DNA of 64,000 nt, taken from Alligator mississippiensis (taxonomy: Eukaryota; Chordata; Crocodylia; Alligatoridae). The stretch spans positions 59,550,001 through 59,614,000 of the forward strand of contig NC_081826.1 in the NCBI RefSeq assembly GCF_030867095.1, in the 5' to 3' direction. Position 1 is the first letter of the stretch, and every line of letters begins with the position of its first letter. The notes under the pieces are model-generated. The model searched no databases and was not told the DNA's origin. It saw nothing but the letters and a program-made list of their open reading frames with translations. Both the position numbers and the translations under genes were made by a program. Below are positions 45,675-57,519 of this stretch, piece by piece.

Positions 45675-46280
45675 ATGCCTCATCCAAATCAGGATAAAGT
45701 CCTAGTGGACTCTAAGATGAACATGAGTCGGCAGTGTGACGAAGCCATCAGAAAAGCCAATGGCACTTTAACGTGCATCAGCAGATGCATGACGAATAGG
45801 TCCAAGGAGGTGATACTTCCCCTCTATCGGGCACTGGTCAGACCGCAGTTGGAGTACTGCGTGCAATTCTGGGCGCCACAATTCAAGAGGGATGCGGATA
45901 ACCTGGAGAGGGTCCAGAGAAGGGCCACTCGTATGGTTAAGGGCCTGCAGACCAAGCCCTACGAAGAGAGACTAGAGAAACTGGACCTTTTCAGCCTCCG
46001 TAAGAGAAGGTTGAGAGGCAACCTTGTGGCTGCCTATAAGTTCATCACGGGGGCACAGAAGGGAATTGGTGAGTATTTATTCACCAAGGCACCCCCGGGG
46101 GTTACAAGAAATAATGGCCACAAGCTAGCAGAGAGCAGATTTAGATTGGACATTAGGAGGAACTACTTCACAGTTCGAGTGGCCAAGGTCTGGAACGGGC
46201 TTCCAAGGGAGGTGGTGCTCTCCCCTACCCTGGGGGCCTTCAAGAGGAGGTTAGATAACCATCTAGCTGGGGTCATCTAG
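45675..46280 (+). pseudogene. CR1 ORF2 C-terminal fragment (open, not functional)
   Basis: The 201-codon frame is mostly CR1 from about 45705 onward; the first ~10 codons are flanking sequence that happens to be open. It carries the conserved C-terminal region after the polymerase core: 'GTLTCISRCMTNRSKEVILPL', 'RPQLEYCVQFWAPQFKRD', 'KPYEERLEKLDLFSLRKRRL' and 'RLDIRRNYFTVRVAKVWNGL'. All catalytic motifs lie upstream and are missing. The natural stop at 46278-46280 is kept. Confidence 0.85.
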
Positions 46281-46366
46281 ACCTAGCACTCTTTCCTGCC
46301 TATGCAGGGGGTCGGACTCAATGATCTATTGAGGTCCCTTCCGACCCTAACATCTAACATCTATAA
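45690..46366 (+). mobile_element. CR1 LINE, 5'-truncated, well preserved
   Basis: The copy starts within ORF2 at the 'DSKMNMSRQCDEAI' segment and runs to the tail 'ggtcccttccgaccctaacatctaacatctat'. It has no internal stops, and it is the best-preserved member of the family that also gave 1552-1824 and 40925-41166. Confidence 0.9.
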
Positions 46367-46369
46367 AAA

Positions 46370-49064
46370 TACTTATCAAGTCGGCTATGGGATTTTTCTT
46401 GTTGAATAGTGAGAATCTATCTCAGCAGGAGACATAAAATCAATTATATCCTGATCAACAGCAAACCAACTGGCAGTACTTAATACAGAAGAAATGTCAG
46501 TTCACTCTAATAATTGAACACTTGTTCCAGTGTTAGTGGAGGTCAATGAAAGTCTCTTTACTGACTTTAATATGATTTGGATCAAGCCCAAAATCTGAAT
46601 GTCACATATGAACAGAATTTGAGTTAGCGATAATTTATAATTATAACCCAACTAGTTTAGTGAATGCAAATGATTCAATATAATGTAGATTAGAATTAAT
46701 TATCTATGTACCAAAACATTATTTGGCAATATAAAGGTGAAATACAGTTAAAATGTAATTTGTAGTGCTTCTTCAAAATATATGCAGAAGCAAAAAGGTA
46801 TTTTCAGTTTAGTGTTAAACTGAACTTTATGAAAATGTAGCCATCATTTTCAAGTTATGCCTGGTTTTGAGTGAAACAATTTATCTCTCCCTGAAATGTC
46901 TGGGGAGCAAAGGTGAGTTTACTAAAATCATTATGAATCTTTATTCAGAAGTTTCACATCACACATTTTGGTGAGCCTTTCTAAGATGACAGGTTGAGTT
47001 TTTCTTGTGTTTAGGTGTAATCTTTTTCATGGTTCTATTAATTTGCCAGGCTACACAAATATTATTATTAATCTAATCACTGCAGTAGACTCTTTTAGGA
47101 CTTTCACTTAAGTGATGTGAATAACTTACTGTTCCACATGATTCTGTACAGTGTATCATATGTACTGCACTGTTCTACATTCTCTGCCCACCAAGAATTC
47201 CCACTGACTTTAATGGGGATTTTAGGTAATCAAACAATGAAGGCAATCCTAGGGTAATGATTAAGTATATCAGGGGTGTGAAACTTATAGCCCATGGTAC
47301 AAATCAGGCCCATAAGCTGAGTCACATGGCCAATGGGACTCATAGAGGGCCTGGAAATTCAGGGGCAGGGAAAGTGGGGGTGGCCCCCCACACCAAAATC
47401 CATGGCATGAAGCCCCAATGGGGATGTGTGTCAGCAGTGGGGGGGGGGTGTCAAATGCTAGTTGTGTCAACTCTTACAGCCACTGCTGCCATTCCCCTCC
47501 CTACCTCACCTCATCTGGCTCCAGCCTGAGGCCCCTGTGGTCCAGAATCAGCCTGGGGGAGGGGGAAAGAGTTTGGCACCCCAATGTGCATGGATTAACA
47601 CCTAGATATAATGAAAGAATCACAGAAACATCAAACAGCATGAGCAAATTTTTTTGGAGCTGTCCACTTTCCTAGTGCTGAAAAAGTTACTTTTTCAAAG
47701 CCATGGATACAATGAAACAGTTTAGTTACCAGTTACAGTATAGAGAGAGCTTTATGCCATCATCTAAAATAAGTATAGTAGTTCTTTATACAGATATATA
47801 TTGGCATGAAATTTGTTTCTCAGATTGAATCCTTGTTTTGTGGTAATGTAAATATCCCCAGAGTTAAGAAGTTCTTATTTACTGTTTATTATTAAAAAGG
47901 CTATTAGAAGGGCTGGAAAAACATGACAAAGCTAAACAAGCATGACCAAGACAAAAATCAGAAAAATCAGACAGTTTAGATGTAATATGGTTTATTGATT
48001 AGATGCTGTAGGAATATGTCTGTTTCAAGAACAGATTTATCTTGACATTGCTCATTTTGCTATATTGACCTTTGTGGTTCTCTAGCTTTTATATGAAATC
48101 GAAAACAAGATGCAATTGATTCATAAAAAAAAAGCTGCAATGCTGCCAGAAATTGAAATTGTATTACTTAGTTCTTCTCACTGTGAACACTATTCAAATT
48201 TGTTGATATTTTTAATAGAGCTTATTTATAGTTGAGATCTCAAATTCTTGACCTGGAATTTACACTTAAATCTAATTTGACTATTGATATCCACATTTAA
48301 GTTCATTGCTAAACTTCTTTCATTGAATCAAGTTTACCTATTTCTGGCCTTGACTCTCTTGCAATAATCTAATATGCAGAGTAAGGCTGATCTCCCAAGC
48401 TGATGACTGCCATTACTGGTCAGACATGTTTTCTTCTTCAAATATATTTTAAAATTATAATACATGCAAAACTCACCCACTACAGTCTTGCCCCTTTCTG
48501 AATTCCTTATTTTGGTTTCCAGGCATTATTCATGTTGAACTCAAAATCCTGGCTCTAAAATCCTTGCATGGAGTCTTTAATCCTATATGCAAAGTTTTGT
48601 CAGTGCTTCCCAAACTTTCAAAATCCAAATCTCTTTTCAAGAAAATGAAATCAGTCTTTCTTCCTGTTTTGCAGTTTTACCTTGTGTAAAAGATCATTAA
48701 AGACCTTCTTGTCTTAACATTCCCCAACATTCTTTTGTGTGACACTAAATTTTGAAAGAAGTGGCATCGTCAAATAGCTTATGACAGTGACTTCATCATG
48801 AGCATCTGAATTTGCACCCACTTGAACAAATAAGGCAGCACATATCTCAGAGCTCTTGTTTCAGGCCGTCTCCAAACAGGAATAGATTCTACTGCATAAG
48901 TTATACTAAATTCATTTTGATGGCTTTCTCCATAACTACAACAGTTAGAGACTTAACTTGCTCTTAAAATGAAAGTTGAAAGCAAGAGAAGGATCTGTCC
49001 ATAGCCCATCCACCTAGTTCTTTGCATCGTTATTGAGGACGGTACTTCCTACAATTTGTGAAAC
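46370..49064. other. AT-rich intron stretch with one possible hAT
   Basis: Bases 47267-47583 are GC-richer, begin CAGGGGTGTGAAACTT and end near 'gtttggcaccccaatg', which would be inverted hAT ends. The flanking 8-mers do not match well, so this is tentative. The rest is featureless. Confidence 0.45.
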
Positions 49065-49067
49065 TCT

Positions 49068-49303
49068 GGGCATGTCTACATGTTCATTAATATGTCGTAA
49101 TTATGGCACATTAAGTTTAGTACCTGTAATTACAGGTACTTTAATGTGCCATAAATCGGCACTACTGTGCATAAGCACCAGCGCATGCTTTTTTGCTGAC
49201 ACTAGTGCACAGTAGACTAATTCTACTGTGGGGTTTTGCCCACTGTGCTAATGCATAGTGGAATTAGTTTACTGTGTTTGAAGTGTCTCGTGTAGACATG
49301 CTT
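49068..49303. mobile_element. short-form MITE (GGGCATGTCTACATG family)
   Basis: The inverted ends GGGCATGTCTACATG and, in reverse, AAGCATGTCTACACG lie around a central 'tttagtacctgtaattacaggtacttt' palindrome. The flanking triplets TCT match (49065-49067 and 49304-49306). No coding capacity. Confidence 0.7.
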
Positions 49304-49306
49304 TCT

Positions 49307-52300
49307 GGCTCCAAAACCCCTGGACCTATACATCTATAGCCTTTCTTTAAAACACATTTTTGATTTTGGAAGGAAAGCAATCATGTAATTTAAATTTAAT
49401 CACCTGTTATTAACTTTTTGCTTTAGAGCCATCTACCTTGATTTAAATGCCACTAAACAATATTTAGTTCTGTATGAATATCTTTTACTAAAGCTAAAGA
49501 ATTCCATTAACTGTAGAATAAGCCTACCAAAACCAGCATATAAAGACTTATATAAACCTTAGAATGCATAAGCAATGAAGCTATGTTTTCTAAAAGAAGA
49601 GAGAGACTAATAATTCCAATTCCATATTCAATTTCTATTGAGGAAAGGAGGGTTTATCTCTACTTAACTCCCACAAGAAGTTGGGATTTTTTTTCTCCAT
49701 CATTCCTTTTGTATAACCCATGTTTTAATTCCAGCATATCTTTTAAAAATAGCTTCTGTAAAGTCAAATGGAATTTTACAGAATGTTAATGGACAAAAGA
49801 TCCATGCTGTTGTTTACTCGAGTCCATTTCCAGATTCAATAATTAAAGAAACCCAAATGTTTTGGGCAAAGGCAGATGTTTCCATTAATGTAAAGTAATT
49901 CTATTAAAAAGCAAAACTGCCAGTGTCAGAAATTGGAGGGGACAAAACTAAGTAATTAAGAAAGCTGAAGTAGTCCACAAATGTAAATAAAAAGGAACAT
50001 CGTCAGATTATAATGCACACTGCATTTGTTTATACCTAGCTCAGCTAGAAGAAGCACTTTAGTCATAGTAGCACAGAGCTCTGAGTGAACAGGGTAGTTA
50101 TCAGCAGGGTAAATTGGTTCATGCACAGCTTTGTGCTATCAGGTAAATGAGCTAGGTTGGCTATCTGCACTGCATTCATAATGCTGAGTAAATTGTAGGA
50201 AAATTTAAAAACAAAATGCTTAAGTAGGTTAAATCTGTTCTTTGTAAGAAATTAAGCAAAAAATGAACTTAGAGTTATAGAGAATGGCACAGTCCACCCC
50301 AGGTAAATCCAAAGTAACTCATGGACACTGATGGCTCTGATCCCCCCTGGAATGACATATCAGCTGGAGAGCTGGCTAAACAGGCTATGAGAGTATTTCC
50401 CTTGCATAAGTTATATGAGGAATCCAGATGACAGAGATGGTATAATAACTTCACATCACTTCTGTTTCAGCTTTAACTGTACATGTAGGAAAAGTGGCTG
50501 TTGCTAAGGCCATCCCTATTGCTAAAATACCCCTTTGGAACTTCACGTATGTCAAGATGATAGCAATACAGTGCCATGCAAAATTAACCTGAGTTAGCAT
50601 GAATGCAGCCCCATGCTAACATACTTACAGAGCTTCTGAATCCAGGGCTAGCGTATGCAGAACTGCCTTAGCTATCTCTTCATGGCACCGCTTTACACCA
50701 TGAAGACATATCCATAGTCAGCTTGGCATAAATTAGATCGGCCCCAAGCTACTTTAACTTGTGAAAGACATCAGCTACAGATTCAGGGAATCTCCAAGTG
50801 TGGACCAAAGCCTTATTTCTTCTGCATTAAATATATCCTGGCCAAATCAGAAAATGTAATTAGATCTGTTTATTACTTGTATCGGTGAGCTTAATGTTCT
50901 TTATTTTTGTATCCAACAACCACAGCAGATTCTCTGATTCTAAAAATTAAGGAAAAAGGGGTCAGATTTTTGCTGGTGGCAGGCATCAAGTACATATATA
51001 AACAAGCAAACAGATAGCTAGGAGTAGGAAACTGGGGTAAAATCAGGATGGCCACATTTGGACTTTCTGAACCCATGTGACAGGAGTTGCAAAAGTATTC
51101 ACGGGGTCATGGCCATGTGTTCCTTTATGAGTATATAATTCCCAACCCTCTTTCCTGGGGGACTACACTTTGATGGGCTGAGAAGGCTTGTATCTTTCAC
51201 TGATACCGAGAACTGCATTAGTTAGAGTTTCAACTCAAGGTAGAGCCACCAAACCCATAGCTGAAAGGGAGGGGGATGCTAAACAAAAACTATATACATC
51301 CAACCCATCATAGGTTTAGTGACTAGCCAACCGCCTATTCTCATAAAAAGTGATAGGTATACAAGTAGAAAACCATACCAGTAAAGTGCAGCCTTATTCA
51401 TAGCCTATGTAATGTGTGGTCATGCAGGAAAGATTCAGATATTCGGCACTGGTGAATTATATTCTTAATAGGAATAAGATGGGAGAGAGATCTGGTCATA
51501 GAAACGTGTTCATCCAAGTAACATAAATAGACTCTGCTGAAGCTGTGAGTAAGACTGTTTACCACCAGTTAATAGATCTACATCTGTGATTCTTTTACTG
51601 CCAGTACTGGATGCCCAAACTCTTGTTAAAATTTTGGCCATAGTTATTGTGCAACTCTTTTTCAATAGGATAATTTCTGCAGACCAGTTGGGGAGCTGTT
51701 ATTTTGCCAACATATAATGTATACTCCTCTAGTAAATAAAAAGAACTATGTAGGTACCAAAGGCATGAAGTTCAGCTCTGGATTCAAATGTCCATTAATT
51801 CCTATGCCCAGGACAGTCCAGGCCAAGGATTTGGGATCAAGCTCACCTCTGGTATATTTTAAAATCTAGTTTAGAACTACATCCTCATTCATGCAATTTG
51901 TTGCATAAAATTATTTGCCATTTTTATCATGACATGATGTATTCTGTAAAGCCTCCACAGAGGGAGTTGGCTACATTCTTAAAGCAAATATTTAAATGCC
52001 ATCATATATTTTGAAAGATCAGATTGTATTGCCTAAAGGTCTGATGCATTAAACTATTACCTGCCTCATTAAAATATATTATCTACTCCTTACTGTACAT
52101 GACCTCCAACTAATGGCTTACTGGATAAGAAACCAGGTTTTTTATTAGGTGAATTTTCTCAGTTTACATTATAGCTTAGGTTCAAATCTAACCTTAATAG
52201 TTAGGTCAGCAAACCTATTCAGCAGTGCTGAATAGAGGATCAAGAATGGAGTCATCCCTTCCAACTTTTGGAGTGGCTTGAAGCAGGTCAACATATCTCC

Positions 52301-52607
52301 TGTTCTGAGGACAGTTTCAGTTTTATCTCACAGTCCCTAAATACCTATTATATGTGATATCCTTAAATCATTTCCATACTTCAGGATCTGATTTTCCTCT
52401 CCAGGAAATCAGTGAGAGTTTGCCACTGGCTTTAACTGGAGCTGAATCAGGTGCCCAAGAAAGACTGAGTGTGTTGGCAAAGTTTAGCTAGGGTGCGCCA
52501 GTGGCCTGTAGAATATATTCTCTACCTAAAGAAGCTAAAGCTTTGGAATTTAATAATGGCATGGAGAAATTAGTGAAAGATCTTACAAGCACTAACCAGA
52601 GTTCCAC
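49307..52607. other. AT-rich intron stretch, nothing identified
   Basis: 3.3 kb without recognisable repeats, genes or RNA genes. Small open frames have no family resemblance. Confidence 0.45.
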
Positions 52608-52610
52608 AAA

Positions 52611-52853
52611 GGGCATGTACTAAGTTACTGTACAGTCATTAGCAAGTAGTAAGTGACTGCACAGTACCTGCTGTACTGTGCAGTCCCAGTGGTGCATGGC
52701 TCATTTTCAACCCTACTGAGCAGTAGTAATAAGCTATTGTGCAGCAGCGGCAGCATCACAGTTAATGCCCACCAAGGCTATGTTGCCATAACGACGAGCT
52801 ATGTCACTGTAGCTCGTCACTACAGAAACGCAGTGTCTCGTGTAGATGCACCC
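52611..52853. mobile_element. short-form MITE (GGGCATGTACT... family)
   Basis: The ends GGGCATGTACTAAG and, in reverse, GGGTGCATCTACACG are inverted. Exact triplets AAA flank it (52608-52610 and 52854-52856). The interior 'gactgcacagtacctgctgtactgtgcagtc' is a strong palindrome. Confidence 0.7.
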
Positions 52854-52856
52854 AAA

Positions 52857-55300
52857 GTGAATTAAATTTTTCCCTTATTTTAACCAGTATAGATGTCTCT
52901 GTTCTGTCATTCGGGTGTTGACAAGGACACCAACAAATATTTAGGAAAAGTGATCTTCTTTATAGCAATCTATGTATTTTTAAAACCTAAGAAATGTCTT
53001 AATTCTATTGATCATTCCTGGTTTAAACCTCAGCAGTTACCATAAGGTTCAGTAGAGTCAGGTTGCATGGTATGTTGAAATATCAACCCTGTGGAAACCT
53101 CCTATGGAATTGAAAATGGACAAAAGAGCAGTTCTGTACAGAATCTGATGTCTTCCATTAGTTTTCACAATGAGATAAAATGTTTACTTTTTCAGTATTT
53201 AAAAATCTTTATAAAATCAATTTTTTCTTGAGTTATAAAGTTAAAAGCGAGTCAATGTTTTTTTCAACCATATTTCTAATACAAGACCATTTGTTAGTTT
53301 ATGTCTTTGCTCTTTCTATGGGTTTGAGTCTGGAGTTCTGGCTTCCCTATGTGGTCAGTCTTCTTGTTTGGGGCCCTGGTTTCAGCCCACAGTAAAAAAT
53401 AAGGACAAATGAAAATTACAGGTCAGGATCTGTGCTTTAAGTGAACTGTTTCAATGTTTGTGGATGTTTTAATCCAGCTCATTGGATTGAACCCTCCCCA
53501 TCCCACATCAGACATTGCCAGGGTTTACAACTGTGTCTCACACTTCTTAAATTTTCTTACAGAAATCTAATGGGCCTGACAGTGAATTCAGTGGAGTCAT
53601 ATGTCACTGCTGCCTAATTTAGAATAATTAATTAAGTCCGCATCAACAAAAGTCCGCATCCCTTTAGGGTGTTGTGTGAGCTTAAAGGAATAATCGGGAA
53701 GCAGATGCTGTACGCAGGCATACATACAGGGCTAGAAAAAACTATTTTGTCATTCTTCCACACTCAAGACCAGGCAGAATATGACATAAACTGGGAATAC
53801 AGGACCTGATCCTGAAAGGATCCAGTGGTAACCACTTTTTCCAAAAAGGACCAACAACGAGGAGCTGATTTTAGAGAAGGAAATCTGTGTTATGTAGCTA
53901 CAACAGAAAGGCCAAACATCTCTGCTGAATCCCCCTGACCGCAAAGTTGACTGCCAGCCATACAAGTCCAAGACTGCAGCTGTGAATCAGAATGTCTACA
54001 ATTCAGCCGTCTTTGCAAAGAAATAAGCCTTCATCAGGTCCATATAATCACAATGTAGCTACTTCCATCAATGCTATAGACCATGATATTTGTCTTCAAA
54101 GAATCTTTGAAAATGGAATAAATATATTACACTCAGGCTATGCTTTCAAAAAGTCTCTTTTTTAGATGACAACTTTATAATGTATATATATTTTTCTTTT
54201 AACTGCCAGCGTCTGGAAGCTTATGATAAAGACTCAGAATAGTTTATTCAAATGGAGACCTTGAGGATATTTATGTTGCTTATCTCTATGCAGAGATTAT
54301 GCAAAGGCCTATTTCTACAACCCAAAAGATGCATTAAAAATACTGTAAGGATAATGGAGTCCTTCATTTGGTAACATCTTTATGAGGGTTTTTTTAATAG
54401 ATAGAAAAGCCTGAAAAGTCAGAATTTGTGTTATTGATCAGTCGATTTAGAAACACCAATTAAAATGGAATATTTAAAAGATGAAAACAAACATTTCCTG
54501 CAAGAGGAAATATGATAAATCCGTAAGTTTTTTAATAGTTCAGAGAGAGTTGGAGCAGAGCTCTCTGAGCAGTAAGGTGCCAGTAAGTTACCTGGAATAA
54601 ATTTGGTCCATAACATATGCATTCAGGGAATAAATGTAGTACTATTACACTGTATTCCATATGATTTCTCTGAGATTTAAACACAATGCTATGTTCTTTC
54701 AAAAGACCTATTTTAAATAGCTTCTGCAGTTTGTAACCTCTTTGTTTTATTCAGGGTCCTCTATGCCCAATAAATTCTCTGCAAATAAAAGCAATGAGGA
54801 ACACATATTTGTTAGAGAATACTTATTTTTACTGTACCCAGAAACAGATATTGACATACTTCACTGCTGTTAATAGAAACATTATATATTATGGCTGTGT
54901 TCTGCTTCCAAAATGAAGTGCAAGCTCCTATAATTGCCCACGCACACTGGAAGGATAACAAGATATGCTTCCTCTGTAAGCTGGAACTTAAGGAGTCAAA
55001 GCAGAAGAATTTTTCTTAAGCACTATTCCCAATTTTGGCTTGGCTTGGTGGGCTGGGGTCGTGTGGGTGACACCCAGAGTTGACAGCCCAGAGGTGCAAG
55101 TTTGAGGTCACAGCAGAAGCACTTGCAGTGCAGCCTATCAGATTCCAATGAATTTGTGAATTCTGCTAAATGCCCTGTCACAAGGACATGAAGGAGGAAG
55201 GAAGGCTCACCTTGGTAGACCTGTGGACTGACTTTTGCAGGAAGGAAAGTTCATCCAAACCTAACAGTTGCTTTGGCTACTGTGATTAAAGCACATCAGC
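52857..55300. other. AT-rich intron stretch, nothing identified
   Basis: No genes, transposon ends or RNA genes could be supported. Bases 55040-55260 become GC-richer without an identifiable element. Confidence 0.45.
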
Positions 55301-55308
55301 TCTTAGAC

Positions 55309-55708
55309 CTGGGCTTGTCCAACTGGCACGAACTACATGCAGTCTCTGAGGAGCTAAGGTGCCGTCCCCTGGCTTTCACCCAGCTGCTGCTTCCCCTATC
55401 TCTCTGGGTGCAAGAGCAGCTGGAGTCTCTGGGCAACCCCTCCCTCCTCCAGCTGCTGTTTCCAACCTCCACCCAGTGTGCAGAACAGTGCAGCAAGTGG
55501 TGTGGAGAGCTGAAGGGGTGTCCAGGACTGTATGGGAGGGTGGGAATTGGGGCCATGTGATACAATAGTGGGGGGAGCACCTGGTGCTTTGTTGTGGGGG
55601 TGCCTGTACAGGCAAGCATTGCTGCAGAGCTGGGGGGAGAATCTACGTGGCACACAGTTAGGTGGCCTGTGACTCACCTGCTGAAGCCCCCACTGGTGGA
55701 CAGCCTTG
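55309..55708. mobile_element. hAT-type non-autonomous element
   Basis: The ends CTGGGCTTGTCCAAC and, in reverse, CAAGGCTGTCCACC are inverted. Exact 8-bp duplications TCTTAGAC lie at 55301-55308 and 55709-55716. It is 400 bp and GC-rich. Open frames inside it are incidental. No transposase. Confidence 0.8.
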
Positions 55709-55716
55709 TCTTAGAC

Positions 55717-56436
55717 AAAGGCAACAAGGGAAGTGGTGTGGTCTACATCACACCCAGCTGCCTTTGGTTCTCCAGCAGGAGCCTTAATCAAGACACCTTA
55801 ATCACTCTGCCAGACACTTCTAGCACATGAGATGAAATGCTTCAGGCCATCTGACCAGCAATTGCTGTGTGCGTAGCTTTACTTCTACAAGACATAGCAG
55901 TATCTAAATTTGTGCCTTAATTGTAACATTTAAAGAGGAATCTAATTTGACTGGGACTATAAAGGGTTAGGATTATGTAGAGCAGAGGTGTAACTAGCAG
56001 GTTTTGTGCCCCAGGCAAAACCCTGCCAAAGAGCAGAGTGGGAGGGAGTGCTGGATGCCGGAGATTGCAGGCAGGTGGGGAGGATCAATTTCAACTCTCC
56101 CAGGGATCTGAAGTACTTGGCTGTTGCTGCTGCAGTGGCGGTAGCATTGTCTGCTCGCCCCCTAGTTGTTGCTGCTGCTCCTCCTAAAGCAGCAACACTG
56201 TTTCCCTGCTGCTGCTACAGCAGTGGTGCGGGGCTGGGCAGCTACTGTGCTTTGGACTCTGCCATTCTGGTGCTTTCTCTAAGTCAGTGCCTGAGGCTGG
56301 TGCCCCATTCATCCTCCTCTAGTCATGTGAGATAATGGGCTATATCAACCCAACCTGATGCTGGGAAATGTCATCTCCCCTCCCTATGTCAGCCAGCTTC
56401 TTCTATATCCCATTTTTATGAGGATTTTCCCCTCAT
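55717..56436. other. intron stretch with a possible hAT-like element, up to the provirus
   Basis: Bases 55986-56335 begin CAGAGGTGTAACTAG and are GC-rich with CTG/GCT-rich tracts (56120-56225), resembling non-autonomous elements, but the right end and duplication are unclear. The last bases before the LTR are 'cccctcat'. Confidence 0.45.
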
Positions 56437-56687
56437 TGTGGAAGAAGAAAACCCCAGGCCTTAATTTCTGCTGACTTCTTGAGTTAGTGCACTATTTGCT
56501 AATGATTGCTTTTCCCCCGCCTATTTTGCAATCTGCTCTTTCTCCTGCCCTTTTTCCCTTGTTGAGCGGAGTAGACCTATGAGGTCAATAGGTCAAACCA
56601 CAGTTTATGCCCTCTTGCAACTTTCTGGTTCAAACCAGTTTTTCTTTGACTTGTTATATCTTGTGTCATGTGACCTGAATTGAAACA

Positions 56688-56694
56688 TATAAAA
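56688..56694 (+). promoter_or_regulatory. LTR TATA box
   Basis: TATAAAA lies about 100 bp upstream of the AATAAA signal in the LTR. Transcription would start roughly 25-30 bp further on, near 56718-56724, marking the U3/R boundary (inferred). Confidence 0.75.
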
Positions 56695-56788
56695 GGCTTG
56701 CTTCAATTGTCTGTTGGGGGGGAGGGCTTGCGGGACTGATAAGAGGAAGTTCTGTCTGTCCAGTGCTCTCCCCAGCAGCTGCTTCTTT

Positions 56789-56794
56789 AATAAA
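56789..56794 (+). terminator. LTR poly(A) signal
   Basis: AATAAA within 'ctttaataaagg', 53 bp before the LTR end. A C/T-rich and G/T-containing stretch follows. In the 3' LTR the corresponding site lies outside the window. Confidence 0.75.
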
Positions 56795-56852
56795 GGTCTC
56801 TGACAACTTCATGACCAAACAATAGAGTGAAGCCTGTTTCTTCCACAATTCT

Positions 56853-56870
56853 TGGTGCCGTGACTCAGAT
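56853..56870 (+). other. primer-binding site, tRNA-His type
   Basis: The 18 bases starting TGGTGCCGTGACTC match the 3' end of vertebrate tRNA-His (from memory) at 17 of 18. They lie 5 bp after the LTR end. In retroviruses this site primes minus-strand synthesis. tRNA-His priming is the same class as HERV-H-type elements. Confidence 0.9.
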
Positions 56871-57519
56871 AGCAACGCCCGGCTAAGAATACCGACAGGC
56901 TTGCGGACCGTTCCCCTCCGAAACCCCAGGCGACAAATCAAGGTAAGAGACCTTTTGAAATCTCTAAGGGGGTTATCGGTGGAGGACTGCCTGTGCGGGT
57001 CGGGGAAACCAGTTTGAGCTTATGCCATCCGAACTTTTGAAATACGAACTTGTCAGATACTCTAAAGGGTTTGTATGAAACCAGTTTACAATTAAAAGGG
57101 TAAAAGGAAAAGTCTAGACTAAGGAATATAGAAACCTGGGGAATAGTGTGAGTGTTTTCCACGGTGTCGCTGACCAAGGCTGGGACTAAAGAAATATTCT
57201 TGAACCCTGTGCCTCAGCACAGAAGTTCCCTTGTGTGAAAGAATATGAGCTGCTGAACAGGTTTGAGACTAAGGTTGGGTCTAGCTGACCCAAGGCTGTC
57301 TAGAAAGGCAGACTTGAAAGCAAGGGGGCCCAACTGGAACCTCATGACCCAGCGGACAGGTTTATCCTTTCCCCATCCACGGAAGCTGTCCGGGTAACCA
57401 GCAGTTGATGTGACCAAATAACTGTTAGGACGCCGCTTCATGCGCTGCCCTCGGTTCAAAATTGGCACATCAAGTCCCTTAGCCTCTTCCCTGTGTAAAT
57501 TCCCCATGTGACTTGAGGG
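56871..57519 (+). other. provirus leader (packaging/splice-donor region)
   Basis: About 650 bp lie between the primer site and the gag start. A candidate splice donor AAGGTAAGAG (56939-56948) is a strong consensus match and could generate env mRNA. The packaging signal would lie here, but its structure cannot be judged by eye. Confidence 0.6.

Larger units (their letters stand above)
56437..56847 (+). repeat. 5' LTR, 411 bp
   Basis: It begins TGTGGAAGAA and ends TTCTTCCACA, a perfect 10-bp terminal inverted repeat. The first 201 bp match the 3' LTR with 5 substitutions and no gaps. It contains a TATA-like box and a poly(A) signal in the usual order, giving short R and U5 segments. Confidence 0.95.

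Noticed and set aside
47267-47583. Confident hAT call
   Set aside because: The ends look right, but flanking 8-mers match at only about 5 of 8, so it is only mentioned as possible.
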